The notes beneath the pieces were generated by a model. It ran no database searches. It was not told the DNA's origin and was given only the letters and a program-made list of their open reading frames with translations. DNA of 64,000 nt from NCBI RefSeq assembly GCF_013334205.1, contig NZ_CP054424.1, positions 2,066,001-2,130,000 on the forward strand. Reading direction: 5' to 3'. The DNA comes from Rhodoferax sp. BAB1 (GTDB lineage Bacteria; Pseudomonadota; Gammaproteobacteria; Burkholderiales; Burkholderiaceae_C). The position numbers and the translations under genes are program-made. Numbering within the stretch: position 1 is the stretch's first letter; every line of letters starts with the position of its first letter. Shown here one piece after another: positions 19,314 through 26,546 of this stretch.

Positions 19314-20185
19314 GCCTTGCCCCCCTTGCGCACGAACAGGCCCTGCGGGCGCCAGATCAGGATGACGATCATCAGGAAGTAGACGATGAAGGCGCCGAAG
19401 CGCGGAATGTAGTACTTGCCGGCCACGTCGGCAATGCCCAGCAGCAGGGCTGCCAGCAGCGGTCCGGTGATGGAGGACGTGCCGCCGACCGCCACGACGA
19501 TCAGGAAATAGATCATGTTCTTCAGCGGGAAGGTCGGGTCCATGCCCAGCACCTCGGCGCCCAGTGCGCCACCCAGGCCGGCCAGGCCGGAACCGACTGC
19601 GAAGGTCAGCAGGAACACGATGTTGACGTTGATGCCCAGGCCGGCGGCCACGCGCTGGTCATCGACCGAGGCGCGCAGGCGGCTGCCGAAACGGGTTTTC
19701 GCCAGGATGTACTGCAGGCCGATGGTCAGCGCCGCACAGATGGCGATGATGAAAAGACGGTAGTGCCCCATGCCCAGCATCCAGGAGCCCTCACCAATCT
19801 CGGTGCGCCCCTTGAGCCACTCGGGCAGATGGATGATCTGCTGGCTGGAGGTCATGAAGAAGTCCATGGACGCCACGGCCATGAAGGTCAGCCCGATGGA
19901 GAACAGCACCTGGTCCAGGTGCGGCCGGCTGTACATGGGGCGGTAGAGCGTGCGCTCCAGCACGGCGCCCAGCAGGGCCACGCCCACGAAGGCCACCGGC
20001 AGACACACGAGGAAGGGCACGTCATAGCGCTGCATCAGCAGCACGGTGGCGTAGCCTCCCACCATGGCGAAGGCGCCGTGGGCCAGGTTGATGAAGTTCA
20101 TCAGACCCATGGTCACGGACAGGCCGACCGCCAGGATAAACAGCAGCATGCCGTAGGCAATGCCGTCAAACAGAATCGTCAGCAT
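19310..20185 (-). CDS. livH: Liv-type ABC permease (LivH)
   Basis: A 291-residue permease with the LivH block GLMNFINLAHGAF near residue 30 and multiple membrane spans. It is the first permease gene of the block. The 339-bp gap upstream holds a large nested inverted-repeat element and the terminator of the binding-protein gene. The livHMGF genes may therefore need read-through or their own promoter. Confidence 0.92.
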   Translation of the reverse strand: MLTILFDGIAYGMLLFILAVGLSVTMGLMNFINLAHGAFAMVGGYATVLLMQRYDVPFLVCLPVAFVGVALLGAVLERTLYRPMYSRPHLDQVLFSIGLTFMAVASMDFFMTSSQQIIHLPEWLKGRTEIGEGSWMLGMGHYRLFIIAICAALTIGLQYILAKTRFGSRLRASVDDQRVAAGLGINVNIVFLLTFAVGSGLAGLGGALGAEVLGMDPTFPLKNMIYFLIVVAVGGTSSITGPLLAALLLGIADVAGKYYIPRFGAFIVYFLMIVILIWRPQGLFVRKGGKA

Positions 20186-20191
20186 GAATGT

Positions 20192-20459
20192 AAGGTCTGC
20201 TCACACTATTTTTACAAGTGCGAATGTGGTGAAAACAGCGCCAATCTAGGCGCACGACGACGCCCAGACTAACCGTCTGGGCAAGGAGTGCAACAACGAG
20301 TGGCGCTGTTTTCACCCCGTTCCCTTCGGGTTGCGGCCAAAAAGGCCATGCGCGGCGTTGCGAAGCCTTGCCGGAGGAAGACTCCGGCGGCGTTTCGCGC
20401 CTAGCGCATGGCCTTTTTGATCCGCAACGCATCTTGCAAAAATAGTGTGAACAGACCTT
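20192..20459. repeat. 268-bp nested inverted-repeat (MITE-like) element
   Basis: The ends are 27-bp inverted repeats matching at 25 of 27 positions (20192-20218 and 20433-20459, beginning AAGGTCTG). Inside are further perfect dyads: 16-bp arms at 20228-20243 and 20301-20316 around a smaller hairpin (GCCCAGAC/GTCTGGGC), and 15-bp arms at 20339-20353 and 20404-20418 around another (GCCGGAG/CTCCGGC). The second large dyad extends outward by GTTGCGG/CCGCAAC across small bulges. No reading frame or transposase is inside and no clear target duplication was seen. It fills most of the livH / binding-protein gap. The form suggests a non-autonomous mobile element or a strongly folded RNA. Confidence 0.75.
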
Positions 20460-20473
20460 CGTCAGGTCAGGAC

Positions 20474-20517
20474 AAAAAAAAACCCATGGACACCCCCTGA
20501 CCGGAGGCGTCCACGGG
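20474..20517 (-). terminator. rho-independent terminator of the Liv binding-protein gene
   Basis: On the minus strand a 9-bp stem (CCCGTGGAC with GTCCATGGG, one G-U pair) is followed by nine T residues. It lies 8 bp after the stop of the 20525-21700 gene. It should end most transcripts before the inverted-repeat element and livH. Confidence 0.75.
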
Positions 20518-20524
20518 CTGGGCA

Positions 20525-21700
20525 TCACTTGGTCTTGCCCGGGTCCTTGACGTCCTTGATCACGTCAAATTCCACGTTGTGCAGTTCGCCGCCCACCTTC
20601 TCCACCTTGCGCAGGTAGATGTTGTGCACGACGTCACGGGTCTGCGCGTCGATGAACATGGGGCCGCGCGGGCTTTCCCAGACCTGGCCCTTCATGGCCG
20701 CCAGCAGGGCATCGCCGCCGCCCTGGCCCTTGGTGGCCTTGAGCGCTTCGTAGATCACGCGCATGCCGTCATAACCGCCGACGGCCATGAAGTTCGGGCG
20801 CATGCCCTTGTTGGCCTTCTTGAAGGCTTCGACAAACTTCTTGTTGGTGGCCGAGGGGTGGTGGGCCGAATAGAAGTGCGAGGTGACCACACCCAGGGCG
20901 CCGTCGCCCATGTCGTTGAGCTGGTCGTCATCGGTGATGTCGCCCGGGCCGATCAGCTTGATGCCGGCCTTGTCCATGCCGCGCTCCAGGAACTGCTTCA
21001 TGACGGCCGCACCGGCGCCCGAGGGCACGAAGACGAAGAGGCCATCGGGCTTGGCGTCACGCACCTTCTGCAGGAAAGGGGCGAAGTCGGGGTTGCGCAT
21101 GGGCACGCGCAGGGTGTCCACGACGGTACCACCGTTGAAGAGGTAGCGGTCCTTGAAGAACTTCTCGGCATCGTGGCCGGGGCCGTAGTCGCTGACCAGG
21201 GTCACGACCTTCTTGATGCCGCCCTTGGCAACCGCCCAGTCGGCCATGGCCACCGAAGACTGTGCCAGCGTGAAGCTGGTGCGCACGATGTAGGGCGAGG
21301 ACTGGGTGATGCTGGACGTACCGGCGGCCATCACCACCATGGGGGTCTTGGACTGGGTGGCGATGGGCGCGGTGGCAAAGGCCGAGGGCGTGATGCCGAA
21401 GCCGGCCAGCACGTTAACCTTGTCGTTGACCACCAGTTCCTGGGCCAGACGCTTGGTCACGTCGGGCACGCTGGTGTCGTCCTTGACGATCAGCTGGACC
21501 TTCTTGCCGCCGACGGTGTCGCCATGCTGGGCCATGTAGAGCTTGGCTGCCGCTTCGATCTGGCGGCCGGTGGAAGCCTGCTGACCGGTCATGGGCAGGA
21601 TCAGGCCGATCTTGAAGGTGTTGTCCTGGGCCAGCACGGCCGAGGACGAAACCGCTGCCATGGCCAGCACGGATGCGCTCAGAAACACACGTTTTTTCAT
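20525..21700 (-). CDS. Liv-type ABC substrate-binding protein
   Basis: A 391-residue periplasmic receptor (Peripla_BP_6). It has a signal peptide (MKKRVFLSASVLAMAAV..., cleavage near VLAQD), then FKIGLILPMTGQQASTGRQ, typical of LivK-like proteins. The start at 21700 has a GGAG site at good spacing; an in-frame ATG 66 bp upstream would bury the signal peptide. It is the probable receptor for livHMGF. Members of this branch in Burkholderiales often bind aromatic or other organic acids rather than leucine. The ligand is not evident. Confidence 0.92.
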   Translation of the reverse strand: MKKRVFLSASVLAMAAVSSSAVLAQDNTFKIGLILPMTGQQASTGRQIEAAAKLYMAQHGDTVGGKKVQLIVKDDTSVPDVTKRLAQELVVNDKVNVLAGFGITPSAFATAPIATQSKTPMVVMAAGTSSITQSSPYIVRTSFTLAQSSVAMADWAVAKGGIKKVVTLVSDYGPGHDAEKFFKDRYLFNGGTVVDTLRVPMRNPDFAPFLQKVRDAKPDGLFVFVPSGAGAAVMKQFLERGMDKAGIKLIGPGDITDDDQLNDMGDGALGVVTSHFYSAHHPSATNKKFVEAFKKANKGMRPNFMAVGGYDGMRVIYEALKATKGQGGGDALLAAMKGQVWESPRGPMFIDAQTRDVVHNIYLRKVEKVGGELHNVEFDVIKDVKDPGKTK

Positions 21701-21830
21701 GAAAGACTCCTTAATAGGTGTTGTCACTTCACGCACCCGGTCCGGCTGCGCGCAGGCACGACCCATGCCCGTGAAGGTGCACTACTTTCGCCTCAAATCA
21801 GATCATGCGCAAGTCAAATTTCAGACTGAT

Positions 21831-21853
21831 AGATATAACAGTTTGAAATATCT
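21831..21853. promoter_or_regulatory. AT-rich inverted repeat upstream of the Liv binding-protein gene
   Basis: AGATAT and ATATCT are separated by 11 bases in an AT-rich patch about 130 bp before the 21700 start. It could be an operator or promoter element. There is no match to a known factor that I can name. Confidence 0.3.
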
Positions 21854-21894
21854 CGGCGACAGGCATGCACGCGTGTGCAGGCCCCCGGCACAGC

Positions 21895-23046
21895 TTAATA
21901 ACGCAGCCGGCCTTCGTGGTCCATCACGGCGATATCGACAAAACGGCTGCCCGTATTGCCCTTGGAGAAATCGATGCGGTAGCCGTCGAAGTCGAGCTCG
22001 CCCATGGCGTGCAGGCTCTTGGCCAGCGCCGCCGAAGTGATCTCGCCCTTGACGCGCTTCAAGCCCTCGCCCAGGATGCGCGCCGAGAGATAACCCTCCA
22101 TATGGAAGGCCGCGTAACTCTTCACGTCCGGATAGGCCGCCTGCATGGCCAGCTGGAACTCGCGCACCAGGGTCTTGGTCCGGCCATTGGGGTTGGGATA
22201 GATCTGGGAAATGCCGACACCGCGCGCCAGGTCGACGCCCGCCACCCGGGCCAGCATGCCAGGCGCCGTATCGGCCAGGATGAAGACGGATTGCGTGACC
22301 CCGGCCTTGCGCAAGGCCGCCACGCCGCCTGCGGAAAAGGGCGGCGCACCGATCACGATGACACCCTGGGGGTTGTATTTGAAGACCTCCTCGGCCGCCT
22401 TGGCCTGCTCTTCCGGCTTGAAGACGGACTGGTAGCCTTTGATCTCCATGCCCGTGAGGCGGGCCGCCTCGTCGGCCACCACCTTGACGCCCCCCGTTCC
22501 CATCGGGATGTCCTGGTGCAGGACGGCCAGCTTGACGATGCCCAGGGTGCGGGCGTGGTTCACGATCTTCTCGATCTGCTGCTTGTCGCCGGCCCGCACG
22601 TGGAACAGGCGCGGGTGACCGGGACTGCGGAAGGGCTCCGCGCCCGGCACGGCGTTCATGATGACGACATCATGCTTGTCGAGCAGCTTGTCGGCGAACA
22701 TGCGCTGCAGCGAGGCCGAACCGACCGGAGAGATCAGCGCCACCGGCTTGCGCTGCATGGCCTGCTCGAACGCGGCCACGAAACCGTCAGGCTTGTAGGT
22801 ATCGTCGAGTTCGAAGAAGGCGACCTTGCGCCCGTTGATGCCGCCGGCCTTGTTGAGCTGGGCAAAGTAGGCCTTGGCACCCTGGTTGAGTTGCGGTGCA
22901 TCGGGCGCCGGCAGGCCCGAGAAAGGACCGATCTGGCCGATCACGATGTCCTGGGCCCAGGCCCCCGACAGGCCGCCCAGCAGCGCCGTGAAGCCCAACA
23001 GCAGGACGGCAGCACGCCTGGCTGCCGCTTTGTGTAGTCGCATCAT
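21895..23046 (-). CDS. second Liv-type ABC substrate-binding protein
   Basis: A 383-residue periplasmic receptor. A twin-arginine-poor, basic signal peptide (AAARRAAVLLLGFTALLGG) is followed by IVIGQIGPFSG, the usual start of the mature Peripla_BP_6 fold. Two adjacent ATGs (23046, 23043) are possible; an AGGAAG site favours the first. It lies upstream of the other Liv receptor gene on the same strand and could share the livHMGF permease, widening its substrate range. It is divergent from the MetE-like gene. Confidence 0.88.
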   Translation of the reverse strand: MMRLHKAAARRAAVLLLGFTALLGGLSGAWAQDIVIGQIGPFSGLPAPDAPQLNQGAKAYFAQLNKAGGINGRKVAFFELDDTYKPDGFVAAFEQAMQRKPVALISPVGSASLQRMFADKLLDKHDVVIMNAVPGAEPFRSPGHPRLFHVRAGDKQQIEKIVNHARTLGIVKLAVLHQDIPMGTGGVKVVADEAARLTGMEIKGYQSVFKPEEQAKAAEEVFKYNPQGVIVIGAPPFSAGGVAALRKAGVTQSVFILADTAPGMLARVAGVDLARGVGISQIYPNPNGRTKTLVREFQLAMQAAYPDVKSYAAFHMEGYLSARILGEGLKRVKGEITSAALAKSLHAMGELDFDGYRIDFSKGNTGSRFVDIAVMDHEGRLRY

Positions 23047-23239
23047 TTGTCTTCCTTTTTGTCGCATCCGAACCCGGCCAAGATAAAGCAATTTTCCGGC
23101 CACCTGGAAGTTTGACGGAAAAACGTCGTGAATTTGTGACGCAATTTCACTTCACTCGTCTGACAACTGGTCAATAATCCGTATCCTGAATGACCGGCCG
23201 GCATTCTCACACAAGCCATAAACAACCGAGGAGAACCCC

Positions 23240-24367
23240 ATGACGCTACGCACCACGCCCCCGTTTCGCGCCGATCACGTCGGCAGTTTCCTGCGCCCCA
23301 AGTACCTGCTGGAAGCGCGCGAGCAGAAAGCCAAGGGGGAGATCACGGCCGAGCAGTTGCGCAAGGTCGAGGACAAGGCCATCACCGAGATCGTGAAGTT
23401 CCAGGAGGACGTCGGCCTGCAGAGCATCACCGACGGCGAGTTCCGTCGCACCTATTTCCACATTGACTTCCTGGAGCAGCTCGGCGGCGTCAAGACCGAC
23501 ATCCCGGTCGCCGTGCTCCGACCCGATGGCGTCAAGGAACTGGCCCCGCCCGTGATGCGTGTGATCGACAAGGTGCGCCATCTCAAGGACATCCAGCGCG
23601 CCGACTTCGAATACCTCAAGAGCCAGATCGCCCCGGGCCGCGGTTCCGTGGCCAAGGTCACCATCCCCTCGCCCACCATGCTGCACTTCCGTGGCGGCCG
23701 CGCCGGCATCAGCAAGGAGCACTACCCTGAGCTGGAACCCGCGTTCTACGACGACGTGGCCAAGGCCTACGGCGATGAACTGCACTCGCTGGCCGCGGCC
23801 GGCTGTACCTACGTGCAGATGGACGACACCAACCTGGCCTACCTGTGCGACGACAAGATGCGCGAGGCTGCCCGCCAGCGCGGTGACGACCCCAACGAAC
23901 TGCCGCACCGCTACGCCAAGTTCATCAACAAGGTGGTGGCGCAGAAACCCGCCGGCATGACCCTGGCCATGCACCTGTGCCGCGGCAATTTCAAGAGCAC
24001 GCACGCTGCCGCCGGCAATTACGAGCCAGTGGCCGAGGCCCTGCTCAAGGAAATGAACCTGGACGCCTATTTCCTGGAATACGACGACGAACGCAGCGGC
24101 GACTTCCGCCCCCTGCGCTATCTCGCGCCGGGCAAGATCGTGGTGCTGGGCCTGGTGACCACCAAGTTCGGCAAGCTGGAAACCAAGGACGAGCTCAAGC
24201 GCCGCATCGACGAGGCCGCCAAGTACGTTGCGATGGACCAGCTCTGCCTGTCACCGCAGTGCGGCTTCTCCAGCACGGTGCACGGCAATGACATCGCGGT
24301 GGAAGACCAGCGCGCCAAGCTGCGCCTGGTGGTGGAAACGGCCCAGGAGGTCTGGGGCAGCGCCTGA
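23240..24367 (+). CDS. MetE-like cobalamin-independent methyltransferase (C-terminal-domain type)
   Basis: A 375-residue protein equivalent to the catalytic half of methionine synthase MetE, as in the YxjG/YxjH group. The zinc ligands are visible: H245 and C247 (MHLCRGN), E280 and C341 (SPQCGF). It lacks the N-terminal half that binds the folate tail, so the methyl donor may not be methyltetrahydrofolate triglutamate. It starts after a good GAGGAG site. It is a single gene with a strong terminator. In a locus for methoxylated aromatics a role in methyl-group transfer is tempting, but the sequence does not show it. Confidence 0.88.
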   Translation: MTLRTTPPFRADHVGSFLRPKYLLEAREQKAKGEITAEQLRKVEDKAITEIVKFQEDVGLQSITDGEFRRTYFHIDFLEQLGGVKTDIPVAVLRPDGVKELAPPVMRVIDKVRHLKDIQRADFEYLKSQIAPGRGSVAKVTIPSPTMLHFRGGRAGISKEHYPELEPAFYDDVAKAYGDELHSLAAAGCTYVQMDDTNLAYLCDDKMREAARQRGDDPNELPHRYAKFINKVVAQKPAGMTLAMHLCRGNFKSTHAAAGNYEPVAEALLKEMNLDAYFLEYDDERSGDFRPLRYLAPGKIVVLGLVTTKFGKLETKDELKRRIDEAAKYVAMDQLCLSPQCGFSSTVHGNDIAVEDQRAKLRLVVETAQEVWGSA

Positions 24368-24390
24368 CACCAGACCGGTGTCGGGACAAG

Positions 24391-24415
24391 GGCGGCCAAG
24401 GGGCCGCCTTTTTTT
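24391..24415. terminator. rho-independent terminator shared by convergent genes
   Basis: GGCGGCC-AAGG-GGCCGCC is followed by seven T residues, 24 bp after the MetE-like stop. The T-run runs into the stop codon of the convergent comFB gene. Confidence 0.85.
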
Positions 24416-24695
24416 ATGCGCCGCCCTTGGCCGAGCGGTCCTTGACGAAGTTGTAGGCGAAGTCCAGCGCTGCCTCGAGCGAGAGTTCGATGGCATGGCG
24501 CTCGTGCTCGGTCAGGTAGAACATCAGGTCCACGTCATGCCGCACATAACGTGCGGGCAGGCGGTTCAGGGCCACGCAGGCCACGTCGGCCAGCATGTCG
24601 GGCGTCATGGTGGCCCAGCGCGGGGCACGGCGCAGCACTTCCTCGAACACCAGGCGTTCGTAGTAGTTGTGGACCTGCTCGAAATTGCTGATCAT
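24414..24695 (-). CDS. ComFB-domain protein
   Basis: A 93-residue protein of the late-competence ComFB family (PF10719): MISNFEQVHNYYERLVFEEV, then CVALNRLPARYVRHDVD. The start at 24695 has a GGAG site; longer frames through this region run into the neighbouring gene out of frame and are not real. ComFB-like proteins of cyanobacteria bind cyclic dinucleotides. The conserved ALNRLPARY stretch is present here, so nucleotide sensing is possible. The window also encodes ComEC and two diguanylate cyclases, all at a distance. Confidence 0.85.
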   Translation of the reverse strand: MISNFEQVHNYYERLVFEEVLRRAPRWATMTPDMLADVACVALNRLPARYVRHDVDLMFYLTEHERHAIELSLEAALDFAYNFVKDRSAKGGA

Positions 24696-24772
24696 GAAAG
24701 TCTCCAGGGAACTGCCGGTGACCTTAGCAGTTCCCGTGCGGCCTGACAAGGCCGCACGCCCGGCCTTCCTCT

Positions 24773-25636
24773 TTATGAAAGGCCCAGCAGGCGCACCGCA
24801 TTGCCCTTGAGGATGCCGGGCATCACCTCCGGCTTGAAGCCGGCCTCCTCGAAGTCTTTCATCCAGCGCTCGGGCGTGATCAGCGGATAGTCCGAGCCGA
24901 AGAGGATGCGGTCTTTCAGCAGGGTGTTGGCGTACTGCACCAGCTGCTTGGGGAAATACTTGGGGCTCCAGCCCGACAGGTCGATCCAGACATTGGGCTT
25001 GTGCGTGGCCACGCTCAGCGCCTCGTCCTGCCAGGGGAAGCTGGGGTGGGCCATGACGATCTGCATGTCGGGGAAGCTGATCGCCACATCGTCCAGGTGC
25101 ATGGGGTTGCTGTACTCCAGGCGCAGACCGCCACCGCAGCGCATGCCGCTGCCGATACCGCTGTGGCCGGTGTGGAAGATGGCCGGCAGCTTGTGCTCGG
25201 CAATCACCTCGTAGATGGGCCAGGCCATCCTGTCGTAGGGGTGGTAGCCCTGCACCGTGGGGTGGAACTTGAAACCCTTGATACCGTGCTCCTCGATCAG
25301 GCGGCGCGCCTCGCGCGCACCCATCTTGCCCTTGTGCGGGTCGATACTGGCAAAGGCCATCATCATGTCGCTGTTGGCCTTGGCAGCCTCGGCGATCTCC
25401 TCGTTGGGGATGCGCCGGCGGCCCAGTTGCGATTCGCTGTCCACCGTGAACATCACCAGGCCGATCTTGCGCTCGCGGTAGTAGGCAATGGTCTCGGCAA
25501 TGGTGGGGCGCCGGTTGGAACGGAAATACTTGTCGGCGGCGCGGTCGTATTCCTCGCCATAGTTGTCGAAGGGATTCCAGCAACTCACTTCGGCGTGCGT
25601 GTGGACGTCGATGGCGACGAGGTTCTTGTGGTCCAT
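24773..25636 (-). CDS. amidohydrolase-2 family hydrolase/decarboxylase
   Basis: A 287-residue metal-dependent enzyme of the PF04909 group. H12 and H14 in DVHTHAE, KFHPTVQGY, AHPSFPWQDEA and LFGSDYPL give the metal and catalytic positions. The group contains decarboxylases of aromatic acids (LigW, resorcylate decarboxylases) and the protein proposed as beta-ketoacyl-CoA hydrolase in p-coumarate breakdown of Rhodopseudomonas. It is divergent from the hydroxycinnamate operon across 102 bp that includes an inverted-repeat operator, so joint control is likely. A role in removing the two-carbon side chain after the SDR step is my preferred guess. Confidence 0.85.
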   Translation of the reverse strand: MDHKNLVAIDVHTHAEVSCWNPFDNYGEEYDRAADKYFRSNRRPTIAETIAYYRERKIGLVMFTVDSESQLGRRRIPNEEIAEAAKANSDMMMAFASIDPHKGKMGAREARRLIEEHGIKGFKFHPTVQGYHPYDRMAWPIYEVIAEHKLPAIFHTGHSGIGSGMRCGGGLRLEYSNPMHLDDVAISFPDMQIVMAHPSFPWQDEALSVATHKPNVWIDLSGWSPKYFPKQLVQYANTLLKDRILFGSDYPLITPERWMKDFEEAGFKPEVMPGILKGNAVRLLGLS

Positions 25637-25687
25637 GGCGGTCTCCTGACCTAGGGTAAATACCGATGAAAAGCGTGTAACGCTTGC

Positions 25688-25716
25688 TTGAACTGGTTAT
25701 ATTTCATAACCATAAT
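25688..25716 (+). promoter_or_regulatory. sigma-70 promoter with embedded operator for the hydroxycinnamate operon
   Basis: The -35 TTGAAC (25688-25693) and -10 CATAAT (25711-25716) are exactly 17 bp apart. A perfect inverted repeat, TGGTTAT-ATTTC-ATAACCA (25694-25712), fills the spacer. A bound repressor would block the polymerase. The operon's own MarR protein is the obvious candidate. The start codon lies 23 bp after the -10. Confidence 0.7.
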
Positions 25717-25738
25717 CGATTCCAGAAAGAAACGCAAT

Positions 25739-26521
25739 ATGAGCAAGCCCTCCATCCATTTCGAGCGCCGCGGCGAGCAGCAGGAAGTTGCCGTCATCCG
25801 CCTGACACGCCCGGCCAAGCGCAACGCGCTCAACGACGGCCTCATTCTGGCCCTGCGCGAGCTGTTTGAGAACATGCCTGAAGGCGTGCGCGCGGCCGTC
25901 ATCGATGGCGAAGGCGAGCACTTCTGCGCCGGCCTGGACCTGAGCGAGCTGAAAGAGCGCGACGCCGGCCAGGGCCTGTACCACTCGCGCATGTGGCACG
26001 CCGCACTGGAGCGCGTACAGTACGGCCCGGTGCCGGTGATCGCCGCGCTGCACGGCGCCGTGGTCGGCGGCGGGCTGGAGCTGGCCAGCGCCTGCCATAT
26101 CCGCGTGGCCGACGAATCCACCTTCTACGCCCTGCCCGAGGGCTCGCGCGGCATCTTCGTGGGCGGCGGCGGTGCGGTACGCATCCCGCGCCTGATCGGC
26201 GCCTCGCGCATGGCCGACATGATGCTGACCGGCCGTGTCTACAACGCACAGGACGGCGAAAAGATCGGCATGGCGCAGTACCTGGTGCCGCAGGGCACGG
26301 CCTTCGACAAGGCCTTTGAACTGGCCGTGCGCGTGGCGCAAAACGCCCCGCTGACCAACTACGCCCTGATCCATGCCCTGCCGCGCATCGCCGAGCAGCC
26401 GGCCGACCAGGGCTTCTTCACCGAAGCCATGATGGCCGCCATCGCCCAGAGCGCCCCGGAAGCCAAACAACGCGTGCGCGCCTTCCTCGACGGCAAGGCC
26501 GCCAAGGTCAGCAAGGGCTGA
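25739..26521 (+). CDS. enoyl-CoA hydratase/crotonase (hydroxycinnamoyl-CoA hydratase)
   Basis: A 260-residue crotonase, the first gene of the operon. The oxyanion-hole block HFCAGLDLSEL is near residue 65. Both catalytic glutamates of true hydratases are in place: E114 (GGGLELA) and E134 (LPEGSRG), 20 residues apart as in rat enoyl-CoA hydratase. The hydroxycinnamoyl-CoA hydratase-lyases that make vanillin have a serine at the first position (recalled from the Pseudomonas enzyme). So this one probably only adds water to feruloyl- or coumaroyl-CoA. The start at 25739 is chosen over an upstream ATG inside the promoter. It ends 25 bp before the CoA ligase. Confidence 0.9.
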   Translation: MSKPSIHFERRGEQQEVAVIRLTRPAKRNALNDGLILALRELFENMPEGVRAAVIDGEGEHFCAGLDLSELKERDAGQGLYHSRMWHAALERVQYGPVPVIAALHGAVVGGGLELASACHIRVADESTFYALPEGSRGIFVGGGGAVRIPRLIGASRMADMMLTGRVYNAQDGEKIGMAQYLVPQGTAFDKAFELAVRVAQNAPLTNYALIHALPRIAEQPADQGFFTEAMMAAIAQSAPEAKQRVRAFLDGKAAKVSKG

Positions 26522-26546
26522 CCTCTCTGCGCAGACGAAACGACCC

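Noticed and set aside
20192..20459. Full insertion sequence
   Set aside because: The ends look like terminal inverted repeats, but the 268 bp cannot encode a transposase and no target duplication was found.
24414..25583. A 389-codon minus-strand frame containing ComFB
   Set aside because: Only the last 93 codons match ComFB; the first part is an off-frame reading of the amidohydrolase gene.
25739..26521. Annotation as hydroxycinnamoyl-CoA hydratase-lyase (vanillin-forming)
   Set aside because: Both hydratase glutamates are present where the lyases have a serine, and no vanillin dehydrogenase gene is nearby.
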